Below, one piece after another: positions 8,637 to 17,673 of a DNA stretch of 64,000 bases (position 1 is its first letter; the number at the start of each line of letters is the position of its first letter). Origin of the DNA: Niameybacter massiliensis (GTDB taxonomy: Bacteria; Bacillota; Clostridia; Lachnospirales; Cellulosilyticaceae); NCBI RefSeq assembly GCF_001282685.1, contig NZ_LN875035.1, positions 2,732,411-2,796,410 of the forward strand, given 5' to 3'. The position numbers and the translations under genes are program-made. The notes under the pieces are model-generated. The model made no database searches, was not told the DNA's origin, and saw nothing but the letters and a program-made list of their open reading frames with translations.

Positions 8637-9764
8637 TTATACATAAATACGTGGGACTCTTTTACCTATCATACACATGATTTCATAGTTAATTGTATCT
8701 GTTAATCTAGCTAATTCTTCGATAGATACTGTCTTATCTCCTTGGCTTCCAAATACAACAACTTCGTCCCCTACACTAATATCATCGATATGGGTTACAT
8801 CTACCATAAATTGATCCATGCAAATATTACCAAGAACATTAGCGTACTGACCTCTTATGAGCACCCGCCCTTTATTAGAAAGTCTTCTAGAATAACCATC
8901 TGCATACCCAATAGGAATCGTTGCAACCTTCATCTCTCTAGGTGTACAGAACTTTCTACCATAACCAATATAATGCCCTTCCCCTAAAGTCTTTACATGT
9001 ACAACTTGTGTCTTTAAGGTCATAGCTGGTTGTAAGTTAATTTTCTTTCCAAATAAATAATCAGACGGGTAATAACCATACATAATAATCCCTGGTCTTA
9101 CCATGTTGACATATGCATAGCTATGTACCATTACTGCTGCACTATTGGCTGCATGCACAATAGGGAATTCTATACCTGCTTCATGGAGTTCATTTAGAAA
9201 ACCTGTAAAAATGCTCCACTGTTCTTTTGTATAAGAAGGATCACTCTCATCTGCAGTAGAAAAATGAGTGAAAATCCCCTCCATATTAATGTTTGGCAAT
9301 GTGGCAATGCGTTTAATCTCTTCCACACTTTGCGGATCTGCTAAAAAGCCAATACGTCCCATCCCTGTATCTACTTTAATATGCACATTAACAGATTTAT
9401 TAAACTTAGCTGCTTCTTCTGAAATAAATTCTGCCATTTCATAAGAAAATACAGTTTGAGTCAAGTCATATTGAATTAATGCTTCAATATCTGCAGCAGG
9501 TGTGTATCCTAATACTAAAATAGGTTTTTCTATACCAGCCTCTCTTAGTTCTTCCCCTTCTTTTGCAATGGCAACTGCAAAACAATCTGCGCCTTCATCT
9601 TGAAAAATCTTAGCAATTTCGATTGCACCATGACCATAGCCATCTGCTTTAACAATACTCATTATTTGAGTATTGTGAGGAATAACTTTTCTGATTTCGT
9701 GGTAATTATGCCTAATAGCTTCTGTACTTACTTCTGCTACAACGCGTGGTCTTAGAGATAACAT
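8637..9764 (-). CDS. alr: Alanine racemase
   Basis: This PLP enzyme interconverts L- and D-alanine for peptidoglycan. The length (375 aa) is standard. The PLP-lysine motif IVKADGYGHG lies near residue 39 in the barrel, and the C-terminal catalytic tyrosine region is at GYGRKF. An AAAGGAGG ribosome site precedes the ATG. The gene lies 21 bases behind a GerS/YdcC-like lipoprotein gene and 44 bases before mazE, reproducing the acpS-ydcC-alr-ndoAI-ndoA order of Bacillus. In Clostridioides difficile gerS is likewise paired with an alanine racemase gene, so a link with spore formation is plausible. Confidence 0.96.
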   Translation of the reverse strand: MLSLRPRVVAEVSTEAIRHNYHEIRKVIPHNTQIMSIVKADGYGHGAIEIAKIFQDEGADCFAVAIAKEGEELREAGIEKPILVLGYTPAADIEALIQYDLTQTVFSYEMAEFISEEAAKFNKSVNVHIKVDTGMGRIGFLADPQSVEEIKRIATLPNINMEGIFTHFSTADESDPSYTKEQWSIFTGFLNELHEAGIEFPIVHAANSAAVMVHSYAYVNMVRPGIIMYGYYPSDYLFGKKINLQPAMTLKTQVVHVKTLGEGHYIGYGRKFCTPREMKVATIPIGYADGYSRRLSNKGRVLIRGQYANVLGNICMDQFMVDVTHIDDISVGDEVVVFGSQGDKTVSIEELARLTDTINYEIMCMIGKRVPRIYV

Positions 9765-9785
9765 ATTGAGCCTCCTTTTAAGACC

Positions 9786-10364
9786 TTACTTTATACTATT
9801 ATACCCAAAACTTTCAAATACAATAGATATTGTAAGGTTGCCTTCTGTATCGTATATTTCCATTTTCTTTGGGTATTTTGTCTGTTCATCAAACCATACT
9901 TTTTCGCTTGCCATATATCTAAATCTGCCTGGTATTGGAATTGTAATTGTAGAATCCGTAGCTTGTGCTGGATTCTCTTTGTACTGTTTAACAAAGGTTC
10001 CAAATAAAAGCTGATTTAAAACAGGACTAACTTTTGTTTGAATGGTTTCCCCTGTTGAAGGATGATACTCTGACATTGTATTCCCATCATAGGTCGTACA
10101 ATAACCTTTTAATCTTTCAGGTTCTAAAATAGTCGTTTGATAAGTACCATCTTCATTATAAACTTGCTTCACCTTAATGTTACTCTCATCTTTGTTTTTT
10201 GTAAACGTTATTGATAGGTCTGATTCATAATTTTTTAAGTTCTTAAGCATATCCTCTATACTTTGAACACTTTTTGTACCTAATGCTGGATTTTGGCATC
10301 CCCATACACCACCTGCTAACAAGAGAATACAGCCAATTACCAAAATTCTTTTTAATTTGTACAT
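9786..10364 (-). CDS. GerS/YdcC-like lipoprotein with LolA-type fold
   Basis: The 192-residue product starts MYKLKRILVIGCILLLAGG and has a lipobox ending VWGC at residue 23, so it is a membrane-anchored lipoprotein. I preferred the ATG at 10364 to one six codons earlier because AGGAGG lies six bases before it. The mature part (YESDLSITFTKNKDESNIKVK, YPKKMEIYDTEGNLTISIVF) has the half-barrel pattern of the LolA/YdcC superfamily. Next to alr the family corresponds to YdcC in Bacillus and GerS in C. difficile, where GerS is needed for cortex modification and germination. The function is therefore inferred from family and synteny. Confidence 0.78.
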   Translation of the reverse strand: MYKLKRILVIGCILLLAGGVWGCQNPALGTKSVQSIEDMLKNLKNYESDLSITFTKNKDESNIKVKQVYNEDGTYQTTILEPERLKGYCTTYDGNTMSEYHPSTGETIQTKVSPVLNQLLFGTFVKQYKENPAQATDSTITIPIPGRFRYMASEKVWFDEQTKYPKKMEIYDTEGNLTISIVFESFGYNSIK

Positions 10365-10489
10365 AAAAAACCTCCTAAACAAGTATGAAAAGGAAGGGTT
10401 TAATCACATCCAAGCGTACTCTTTGGTGCACTCACATTCATTTCCTCTATAAATAATATACTCGTCTGAAGGTTAATATATGATAAACT

Positions 10490-12028
10490 TTACAAACTCA
10501 TTAAATTCTTAAAACTATCTCCTACATAATCAAGTAAATCTGTAGGTAATACACTATATATACCTTTATGCTCTACTACATGTAAGCTAGTATCTCCATG
10601 TAAATACGCTCCAAGAATGGCTGCTTCTAAAGGTTGGTTATTACAAGCTAATATACCTGTAATAAATCCTGTTAAAACATCCCCAGCTCCACCTTTAGCA
10701 ACTGCCTGATGCCCTTTAGCTGTTATATAAAGCGTTTCACTTGCAGGATCTACTATAAACATCCTCTCCAACTTTAATACAGTAATTACACCATATCGCT
10801 TACTAAAATCCCTAGCATATTTCATTGGATCTTTCAAAATTTCTTCAACACTCACTTCACATAGCATACTCATTTCTCCTACATGAGGTGTTAAGATGAG
10901 AGGGGTCTTACGTAGCTTCATTTGTTCTAAATAAGGCTTTAAAGCATATAACCCATCTGCATCTACAACAGTAGGCCTATCACTAGCCAGTACGACTTCC
11001 ATTATTCTTTGTGCACTTATATCCCGCCCAAGTCCAGGCCCTATTGCAATTACACTATACCTAGCTATGATCTCTTTGAGTACATCTGCCGCTTGACTAC
11101 TTAAATGTCCATCTTGTTCAGGAAGCGGTAATGTCATAGCCTCTGTTACCTTCTGCTCTACTATCTGGGTAAGTGATTTAGGTACAGCCATTGTAACTAG
11201 TCCTGCCCCTACCCTCATAGCACTCAGGCTTGTCATACAGATGGCACCACTCATTCCTATTTGCCCACCAATTACAAGAACCTTACCATAGGTCCCTTTA
11301 TTACTTCTGATAGGTCTCCTTGGAAGTAGCTTAGAAGCTAACTGTTCTTCAATAACATAATGACTACATGCCATTTCTTCTACTAGTGCTTGTGGAATAC
11401 CAATATCTACAACTCTAAGTTCACCACAATATTCTAAGCCCGGATAGACAAATTGTCCTACCTTACCTAGTTGAAAAGTAATCGTACAATCAGCTTTAAT
11501 CGCTTCTCCTAATATTACTCCTGTATCACATTGGATACCTGAAGGTATATCTATACTCACTTTAAAGGCTTTTGATTGATTGACTCTCACAAATAACGCT
11601 TTGGTTGCACCCTCTACAACTCTTGTTAAACCCGTTCCAAATATGCCATCTACAATAACATCTGAACTTTCAATAACTGTATACAATTTATCTTGTTCAT
11701 CTAGTAAACTTATAGATGGAATACACAACTTTTCACAAATTGCCTGATAACACTTACCATCTCTTGAGAGCTTCTCTGAATCTGCAACAAACCCAATCGT
11801 TACATTTTCTTTACCCAAGCAAACAAGTTGCCTTGCAAGTGCTAAACCATCTCCTCCATTATTCCCCGGACCACAAAGGATAAGTATTTCCTTTCCACTA
11901 TGTTCTTGGCTTATATACTCATATAATCTACTTGCAGCTTGCTCCATTAACAATACACTTGGTATTAAATAATTTGAAATGGCCATCTCATCTAACTGAT
12001 TCATTTCTCTTTTTGTTCCAAGCTTCAT
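10490..12028 (-). CDS. nnr: Bifunctional NAD(P)H-hydrate epimerase / ADP-dependent dehydratase
   Basis: The 512-residue enzyme repairs damaged NADH and NADPH hydrates. The N-terminal YjeF_N epimerase (about 1-215) carries CGPGNNGGDGLALAR. The C-terminal ribokinase-like dehydratase (about 230-505) carries the conserved KGGAGDVLTG near its end and LTPHVGEM before it. The fused arrangement is common in bacteria. It starts one base after the acpS stop, so the two genes are translationally coupled. Its place between acpS and the gerS-like gene extends the known acpS-alr neighbourhood. Confidence 0.95.
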   Translation of the reverse strand: MKLGTKREMNQLDEMAISNYLIPSVLLMEQAASRLYEYISQEHSGKEILILCGPGNNGGDGLALARQLVCLGKENVTIGFVADSEKLSRDGKCYQAICEKLCIPSISLLDEQDKLYTVIESSDVIVDGIFGTGLTRVVEGATKALFVRVNQSKAFKVSIDIPSGIQCDTGVILGEAIKADCTITFQLGKVGQFVYPGLEYCGELRVVDIGIPQALVEEMACSHYVIEEQLASKLLPRRPIRSNKGTYGKVLVIGGQIGMSGAICMTSLSAMRVGAGLVTMAVPKSLTQIVEQKVTEAMTLPLPEQDGHLSSQAADVLKEIIARYSVIAIGPGLGRDISAQRIMEVVLASDRPTVVDADGLYALKPYLEQMKLRKTPLILTPHVGEMSMLCEVSVEEILKDPMKYARDFSKRYGVITVLKLERMFIVDPASETLYITAKGHQAVAKGGAGDVLTGFITGILACNNQPLEAAILGAYLHGDTSLHVVEHKGIYSVLPTDLLDYVGDSFKNLMSL

Positions 12029-12029
12029 C

Positions 12030-12410
12030 TTAGTTCCCCTTTTCTAAAATAGCAACCGCCGTAGCGTACTCCTTAGTATGAGAAATAGTAAGGTGTATAT
12101 GTGTGGCTCCAAGTTGATTACATAGTTCTAATGCTCCTCCATATAACTTCACCCAAGGTTTACCATTTTCATCTTTTCTCACTTCAATATCTCTCAACTC
12201 AAAAGCTACAAATCCTGTTCCAAGTGCTTTACTTACAGCTTCTTTAGCTGCAAAAATACCTGCAATAGATTCAAACTTTATCTTATCAACTTTTATGACA
12301 CGCTCTTTTTCCTCTGCCGTTAAAAGCTTATCTACAAATGACTCTGTACGTTCAGTCGCTCGCTTAATACGTTTAACCTCTACTATGTCATTCCCTATTC
12401 CTATAATCAC
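12030..12410 (-). CDS. acpS: Holo-[acyl-carrier-protein] synthase
   Basis: This 126-residue phosphopantetheinyl transferase activates ACP by attaching the CoA-derived 4'-phosphopantetheine. Signature motifs are GIGNDIVEV at the N-terminus and FAAKEAVSKALGTGF near residue 53, with the metal-binding Asp and Glu in these. The start codon is GTG at 12410 with an AGGTGA ribosome site inside the preceding gene. Only two bases separate it from the upstream coiled-coil gene. Confidence 0.95.
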   Translation of the reverse strand: MIIGIGNDIVEVKRIKRATERTESFVDKLLTAEEKERVIKVDKIKFESIAGIFAAKEAVSKALGTGFVAFELRDIEVRKDENGKPWVKLYGGALELCNQLGATHIHLTISHTKEYATAVAILEKGN

Positions 12411-12412
12411 TT

Positions 12413-13090
12413 TTATGAATCACCTAATTTCTTATCCAATTTATCAATATGCTTATAGCCTACTATATTATGTAAGTAATGGTAAAGGGTTGTTATCTTT
12501 TGATCGTATTGTTTCTTTTCAGTTGCCTTTTCTAATAACTTTGCTCGCAGAATATCTATTTCCTCTTGTAGCTGGCTACTTGTTTCTTTATAACTTTCCA
12601 TATAAGTATAGCTTAACGCTACTGCTTCTTCTGTCAAGTCTCTATTCGTTGACTCTATCAAACCTTGAACCTCTTCAAGCCTCGTTTCTTGACTCTCTAC
12701 ATCATTATTTATTTTAGTAATAGCTTGATGTAAAGTATCTAGCTCTGCTTCCCTTTTACTATCTCCCTTACTATTAATAGCTTCACTTACTTCTAATACT
12801 TTTTTTAATAAATTTTGTTTTACTGCATGGTTTTCTTTTAGAGCATTATTTAAGCTACCTTGTTCTTTTAAATAATCAACAAGTTCCTTTTCTTTTTGTT
12901 CAATCACTTCATTTATAATAAGTTCTTTGACATTATACCAACTCTTATCTATAACAAGTATAGGTAATTTCTTTTGCTCCATTATACTTTTTACTATTTT
13001 TTCTCTTTCATTAATCACTTGGCGTGAAACATTTATCTCTATATCGTGAGCCTTTTGATTTGGCATTTTCTTCTTAAAATTAAAGAACAT
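12413..13090 (-). CDS. Coiled-coil protein of unknown function upstream of acpS
   Basis: The 225-residue product is almost entirely predicted helix with heptad-like Leu/Ile/Val spacing and high Lys/Glu content. It has no signal peptide, membrane segment or cysteine. A short N-terminal segment (LPILVIDKSWYNVKELI, about 43-60) may form a small structured element before the long coil (about 75-215). The ATG is preceded by AGGAGG. It ends two bases before acpS and so heads the acpS-nnr operon. I do not recognise a family. A structural or scaffolding role is the most that the sequence supports. Confidence 0.6.
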   Translation of the reverse strand: MFFNFKKKMPNQKAHDIEINVSRQVINEREKIVKSIMEQKKLPILVIDKSWYNVKELIINEVIEQKEKELVDYLKEQGSLNNALKENHAVKQNLLKKVLEVSEAINSKGDSKREAELDTLHQAITKINNDVESQETRLEEVQGLIESTNRDLTEEAVALSYTYMESYKETSSQLQEEIDILRAKLLEKATEKKQYDQKITTLYHYLHNIVGYKHIDKLDKKLGDS

Positions 13091-13186
13091 AATTTTTCCT
13101 CCTGCTTTATCCTATATCCTATTTACTATATCGTCATCATAAACGCTACCTAATAGCTTATTTTATCCAATTAAATAAATTTAGGC

Positions 13187-13219
13187 CCTTTTCATAGTCT
13201 ACTAACTTCTATGAAAAGG
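13187..13219 (-). terminator. Hairpin after the Cys-rich pair
   Basis: An 11-bp stem (13187-13197 with 13209-13219, CCTTTTCATAG) lies about 35 bases past the stop. The T run beyond it is weak. Confidence 0.55.
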
Positions 13220-13253
13220 ACCCTTCTATAGTTATTTACTATTCAAATAATAA

Positions 13254-13535
13254 TTAGTTATTACATCCCCAGCCTGTATTTCTTGGTTGTGGTCTATTAC
13301 ATCCACAGCCACAGCCACAGCCGCAACCTGGAGTAGTTGTATCGGCTACACCCTTAATACAACCTTCATCTTCTAACGCATCCCAAGCATCTTGTAAATC
13401 TTCAGCTAAATCTTGAATTTCTTGAATAAGATTATAAACATCGTTAGCTAAACATTTACAACCCTTCCTCTGACCACAGTTACATCCACAACTATTCCCA
13501 CAATTACATCCACATCCACGATTACAACATGCCAT
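13254..13535 (-). CDS. Cys-rich probable spore-surface protein, copy 1
   Basis: This 93-residue protein has three parts: an N-terminal Cys/Gly/Asn cluster (MACCNRGCGCNCGNSCGC...), an acidic helix (about 30-56, LIQEIQDLAEDLQDAWDAL), and a tail with alternating Gly-Cys pairs ending GCNRPQPRNTGWGCNN. It has no signal peptide. From about residue 50 onward it is nearly identical to the next gene. The AGGAGGGG ribosome site and 39-base spacing suggest cotranscription from the promoter before copy 2. Cys-rich repeats, the tail shared with the protein at 46.9 kb, and a sigma-K-like promoter point to a spore coat or exosporium protein. This is inference; no family name can be given. Confidence 0.7.
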   Translation of the reverse strand: MACCNRGCGCNCGNSCGCNCGQRKGCKCLANDVYNLIQEIQDLAEDLQDAWDALEDEGCIKGVADTTTPGCGCGCGCGCNRPQPRNTGWGCNN

Positions 13536-13574
13536 ACTAAAACCCCTCCTAATTTTTTATTCTACTATTTATTA

Positions 13575-13832
13575 TTAGTTATTCCAGCCACAATTTGTAT
13601 TTCTTGGTTGTGGTCTATTACAGCCACATCCACATCCACAGCCGCAGCCTGGAGTAGTTGTATCGGCTACACCTTTAATACAACCTTCATCTTCTAATGC
13701 ATCCCAAGCATCTTCTAACTCATCCATAAGTCCTTGAATATCTTCAATAAGATCATAAACTTCATTTGCTAATGTTCTACAATTTCTCCTTTGCCCACCA
13801 TTACATCCACATCCACAATTACAACATGCCAT
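13575..13832 (-). CDS. Cys-rich probable spore-surface protein, copy 2
   Basis: This 85-residue paralogue of the downstream gene has the same plan with a shorter N-terminal Cys cluster (MACCNCGCGCNGGQRRNC). The helix (about 23-48, VYDLIEDIQGLMDELEDAWDAL) is similar but diverged. The segment from DALEDEGCIKGVADTTTP through GCNRPQPRNT is identical. The uneven divergence suggests either constraint on the tail or gene conversion between copies. An AGGAGGG ribosome site lies before the ATG, and a CATAnnnTA box about 35 bases upstream of the start suggests mother-cell expression. Confidence 0.7.
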   Translation of the reverse strand: MACCNCGCGCNGGQRRNCRTLANEVYDLIEDIQGLMDELEDAWDALEDEGCIKGVADTTTPGCGCGCGCGCNRPQPRNTNCGWNN

Positions 13833-13865
13833 ATTAAAATCCCTCCTAAAGCTTATTTACATTTA

Positions 13866-13893
13866 TATCATATGTATAAAAAGACAAAGTGTG
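13866..13893 (-). promoter_or_regulatory. Sigma-K-like promoter of the Cys-rich pair
   Basis: On the minus strand CATATGATA (13866-13874) fits CATAnnnTA and is preceded after 15 bases by CACA (13890-13893), which fits mACm. The spacer is one base shorter than the Bacillus optimum. Confidence 0.5.
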
Positions 13894-13950
13894 ACATATT
13901 AGTCCAGAAATATCATTCTTTTTCATTATCAGTAGTTGTACTTTTCCACA

Positions 13951-13982
13951 TAAAAAAAGCAGTGGAGTAATTCCCACTGCTT
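13951..13982 (-). terminator. Terminator of the xanthine dehydrogenase operon
   Basis: AAGCAGTGG (13957-13965) pairs with 13974-13982, and seven T follow on the minus strand. Confidence 0.85.
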
Positions 13983-13992
13983 TCCCTTTAAT

Positions 13993-16272
13993 CTATTGAT
14001 TTAGCATACCCATTAAAACCTTTTCTGGTGTAATTGGAAGTGATGTAACATAAACATTTGAAGCATTATATACAGCATGTGCTATAGCTGGAGATGGTGT
14101 ATTGATTACAACCTCTCCTATTGATTTTGCTCCAAATGGACCTGTTGGTTCATAGCTGCTTTCAAAGTCTACACGAATATTTCCTACATCAAGACGTGTT
14201 GGAATTTTATATTGCATAAAGTTATTGTTCATCATCTTACCTTGTGCATTGTACCTCACATCTTCATACATAGCCATACCAATACCTTGTGCAATACCAC
14301 CTTCAGCCTGTATTCTTGCTAGATTTTTATTAATAACTGTTCCACAGTCTACAACACCCACATAATCAATTAACTCTATCTTTCCTGTTTGCTTATCTAA
14401 TTCAAGTTCCACAAAACCTGCCATAAATGGTGGTGGTGAACTTTGACTTGTATGAGCAGTTGTAACAGATATATAATCACACTCCCCACCTACTACTTGC
14501 TGTGCACCCAGTTGGTCTAAAGTCAGTACTTTATCACCATCTATTGTCTCAAATAAGTAACCATCAAATGTAATATCATCTTTTGATACTTGTAAAAACG
14601 TAGCCGCTGCTACAAGCATTTTATCTCTTAGCATTTCACTTGCTTTTATAACCGACATACCCGTTAAATAAGTTGTACGAGATGCATAAGAACCTGGATC
14701 AAATGGTGAATAGTCTGTATCAACGCCTGGTACTATAATACGTTCCACATTACAATCTAAAACTTCTGCTGCAATCTGAGCAAGGATTGTATCACAACCA
14801 GTTCCCATATCTGTTGCACCTATCATAAGTGTGTAGAAACCATCATCATTAAGTCGCATTTCTACTGCTGATACATCTAGATTTGCAAGTGCTGATCCTT
14901 GCATAGTCATCGCTACACCTACTGAACGCACTTTATCCTTACTAACTTCTTTACTTGGATATTTTTCTTCCCATCCAATTAACTCGCGTCCTTTTTCAAG
15001 ACATTCTTTAAGTTTCGTGCTTTTAAGTTCTTCACCATAGTAAGCTGGCATGATTTCTCCAACCTCACCAATATTTTTAAGACGAAGCTCTACTGGATCC
15101 ATTCCCAGCTTTTCTGCTAATTGGTTGACTGTACTTTCAACTGCAAAAGTTCCTTGAGTAGCCCCATATCCTCTAAAGGCACCACCGCCCATTGTATTGG
15201 TATAAACAACATCATAATCAAAAAGATATGCCTTTGCTTTATTATAAAGTGGCATTGTTTTATGCGCTACAAGCCCAATAGTTGTAGATGCATGCTCACC
15301 ATATGCCCCTGCATTAGAAAGAGTATAGATTTGAATCCCTTTAATATTTCCTTCTTTATCACTACCTATTTTAACTTTAATTTTCATTTCATGGCGGCTA
15401 TTAGATGCTCTAAAACACTCTTCTCTTGTGAAAACAATTCCTGCTGGCTTACCTGTTTTCATTGTTACAAATGCAGCAAACATTTCACTTGCAGCAGTTT
15501 GCTTTGCACCAAATCCACCTCCAATACGAGGCTTAATAATACGTACTTTAGATTTTGGCATTTCTAATGCACGTGATAAAATATGTCTTAAATGGAATGG
15601 AATTTGTGTACTACTTACAACTGTTAATCTGTTTTGGTGATCTAAGTAAGTATATGTTTTAAAAGGTTCCATCATTGCTTGAGCATTGGCTTTTGTATGA
15701 TAAGTTTCTTCTACGATAACATCACTTTCTGACCATGCAGCTTCAATATCTCCATGTTCAAAATGTCCTGAAGAACAAATATTACGTTTAACTTCATTAC
15801 CTATATCAAAGTTTAAAGAATAGTTATCTTCTGGATGGATTACTGAGCTATGATCAATAGACTTTTCCATATCTAATACAGGTTCCATTTTTTCATATTC
15901 TACTTTAATAATACGAAGTGCTTTATCTACTGCTTTTTCACTTGTTCCAGCAATAATCGCTACAGGATCTCCTACATATCTTACATATTCATCTAAAATA
16001 AGACGATCATATGGACTAGGCTCTGGATATGTTTGCCCTGCTAAAGTAAATCTTGTTTGAGGTACATCTTCATATGTATAAATAGCTTCAATTCCTGGCA
16101 CTTTTAAAGCGATTTGCTTATTAATACTTTTAATTTTTGCATAGGCATGAGGGCTTCTTAATATTTTTACAACTAAACATTCCTTTGGCATTAAATCTTC
16201 TGTATAAACAGGCTTACCTGTTAATAAAGCCATTGCATCTACTTTTACAACCTTTTGATTGACTACCTTCAT
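13993..16272 (-). CDS. xdhA: Xanthine dehydrogenase-type molybdenum-binding subunit
   Basis: This 759-residue large subunit of a molybdenum hydroxylase has the N-terminal a/b hammerhead domain and the two molybdopterin-binding domains. GGGFGAKQ near residue 253, GGGAFRGYGATQG near 365 and GPFGAKSIGE near the C-terminus (with the catalytic Glu) are in place. Subunit order FAD - FeS - Mo within one operon matches clostridial xanthine dehydrogenases. Related nicotinate or aldehyde enzymes share these motifs, so the purine substrate is probable, not proven. No cofactor maturation genes lie beside it. Confidence 0.88.
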   Translation of the reverse strand: MKVVNQKVVKVDAMALLTGKPVYTEDLMPKECLVVKILRSPHAYAKIKSINKQIALKVPGIEAIYTYEDVPQTRFTLAGQTYPEPSPYDRLILDEYVRYVGDPVAIIAGTSEKAVDKALRIIKVEYEKMEPVLDMEKSIDHSSVIHPEDNYSLNFDIGNEVKRNICSSGHFEHGDIEAAWSESDVIVEETYHTKANAQAMMEPFKTYTYLDHQNRLTVVSSTQIPFHLRHILSRALEMPKSKVRIIKPRIGGGFGAKQTAASEMFAAFVTMKTGKPAGIVFTREECFRASNSRHEMKIKVKIGSDKEGNIKGIQIYTLSNAGAYGEHASTTIGLVAHKTMPLYNKAKAYLFDYDVVYTNTMGGGAFRGYGATQGTFAVESTVNQLAEKLGMDPVELRLKNIGEVGEIMPAYYGEELKSTKLKECLEKGRELIGWEEKYPSKEVSKDKVRSVGVAMTMQGSALANLDVSAVEMRLNDDGFYTLMIGATDMGTGCDTILAQIAAEVLDCNVERIIVPGVDTDYSPFDPGSYASRTTYLTGMSVIKASEMLRDKMLVAAATFLQVSKDDITFDGYLFETIDGDKVLTLDQLGAQQVVGGECDYISVTTAHTSQSSPPPFMAGFVELELDKQTGKIELIDYVGVVDCGTVINKNLARIQAEGGIAQGIGMAMYEDVRYNAQGKMMNNNFMQYKIPTRLDVGNIRVDFESSYEPTGPFGAKSIGEVVINTPSPAIAHAVYNASNVYVTSLPITPEKVLMGMLNQ

Positions 16273-16274
16273 AT

Positions 16275-16730
16275 TTATGCCTCCTCTGAATGCAAGAATT
16301 TCTCAACAGCACGCATTTGCCCCATATAACCTGTACAACGGCATAAGTTTCCTGCTAAATAATGTTTAATCTCATCTACTGTTGGATTAACTAATTCTTT
16401 TTTCATTGCTAATACGTTCATAATAAAGCCTGGGCTACAGTAACCACATTGTTCTGCACCCTCATTAGCCATAAATTCTGCAAATGCATTAACTTCTTCT
16501 TCAAGCCCTTCTAATGTTGTCACCTTTCTTCCATTTGCACGTGCTGCTAATGTTGAGCAAGATAAAACAGGCACTTCATCTAACCACACTGTACATAAGC
16601 CACAATTAGCTGTATCACAACCACGTTTTACACTGTAATAACCTTCACTACGCAAGAAATCAATAAGGAGTAAATCACTTTCAATTTCTCTTTCATGTAC
16701 TTTACTATTAATCCATACTTTTATTTTCAT
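16275..16730 (-). CDS. xdhC: Xanthine dehydrogenase-type [2Fe-2S] subunit
   Basis: This 151-residue electron-transfer subunit has two [2Fe-2S] domains. The N-terminal plant-type ferredoxin has CDTANCGLC and a further Cys at SCSTLA. The C-terminal four-helix domain has CGYCSPG and CRCTG. It passes electrons from the molybdenum centre to FAD. It starts 14 bases after the FAD subunit stop and ends two bases before the large subunit start. Confidence 0.93.
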   Translation of the reverse strand: MKIKVWINSKVHEREIESDLLLIDFLRSEGYYSVKRGCDTANCGLCTVWLDEVPVLSCSTLAARANGRKVTTLEGLEEEVNAFAEFMANEGAEQCGYCSPGFIMNVLAMKKELVNPTVDEIKHYLAGNLCRCTGYMGQMRAVEKFLHSEEA

Positions 16731-16744
16731 GATGCTCTCCTCAC

Positions 16745-17533
16745 TTATGCTCTAATCTCGTCTATAGCTCTTTTAACTAATGCTTGTGCTAACTGTTTGC
16801 GATAAGCTTCACCTGCTCGTAAGTTAGTCCCAAAATCTAACTCCTCTGCAACCTTTTGTGCAGCCACATCAATTGTAGATTCTGTTAAACCACCTTGTAA
16901 TAAAGCTTCTGCTTCATAGGCACGTTTTGCTTTATGAGGTCTTGCCCCTACCGAAATTTTTACCCCTTCATCAGCCTGACTTACAGCTACTGCAAGTACT
17001 GGGAAATCTGTTGCACTATTGCGCTGAGTATGATAGCTTGCTTTACTATCACTTTTTCGGATCATAACTTTTACAAGTATATCTTTATTTCTCTTTGCAT
17101 TTACAAAGTCTTCTAAAGGCATAACACCACCTTTGTAAAGTTCCACATAAGTATCTAAAGCAAGCAGTGCTGTTAATACATCTGAAAAACCAAATCTTCC
17201 AAATACACTTCCACCTATAGTTGCAACATTTCTAAATTGTGTTCCTACAATGTCCTTAACACAATTTGCTACAATACCATTAAAATACTCTTGTAAAAGC
17301 CTACTTGTTTCTACCTGTCTTAGGCTTGTCATACATCCGATTTCAATGTATTCATCTGTTTCTGTAATTTGGTCAAGTCCAAGTTTAGATAAATCAATAG
17401 CAGTATGTACAGCTTGTTTACCCATTTTAAGCCATAGCATGCCCCCTAAAATAACATTTTTCTTGTTGGCTACAAGCGTTTCGTACGCTTCTTCTAAACT
17501 AGTTGCTAATAAATACTGGTTAATGGTAATCAC
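16745..17533 (-). CDS. xdhB: Xanthine dehydrogenase-type FAD-binding subunit
   Basis: This 262-residue CO-dehydrogenase-flavoprotein-like subunit is the first gene of the operon. The FAD-contact motifs are NVILGGMLWLKMG near residue 25 and TIGGSVFGR near 105, with the C-terminal CO_deh_flav_C domain after about 165. The start is GTG at 17533 with an AAGGAGAG ribosome site. It is somewhat shorter than many homologues, which have about 280-290 residues. Confidence 0.9.
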   Translation of the reverse strand: MITINQYLLATSLEEAYETLVANKKNVILGGMLWLKMGKQAVHTAIDLSKLGLDQITETDEYIEIGCMTSLRQVETSRLLQEYFNGIVANCVKDIVGTQFRNVATIGGSVFGRFGFSDVLTALLALDTYVELYKGGVMPLEDFVNAKRNKDILVKVMIRKSDSKASYHTQRNSATDFPVLAVAVSQADEGVKISVGARPHKAKRAYEAEALLQGGLTESTIDVAAQKVAEELDFGTNLRAGEAYRKQLAQALVKRAIDEIRA

Positions 17534-17673
17534 GCAAGACTCTCCTTTTATATTAAATCTATTTTTAAAATATTTTAGGCGCTAAAAAAGAGAAAAACTA
17601 CAGTTTTCTAGCTTCCCTCTATCTATTTTCTTAATTATTTTTTTAAAATCCTATAATAATTTCTCTAATTATT

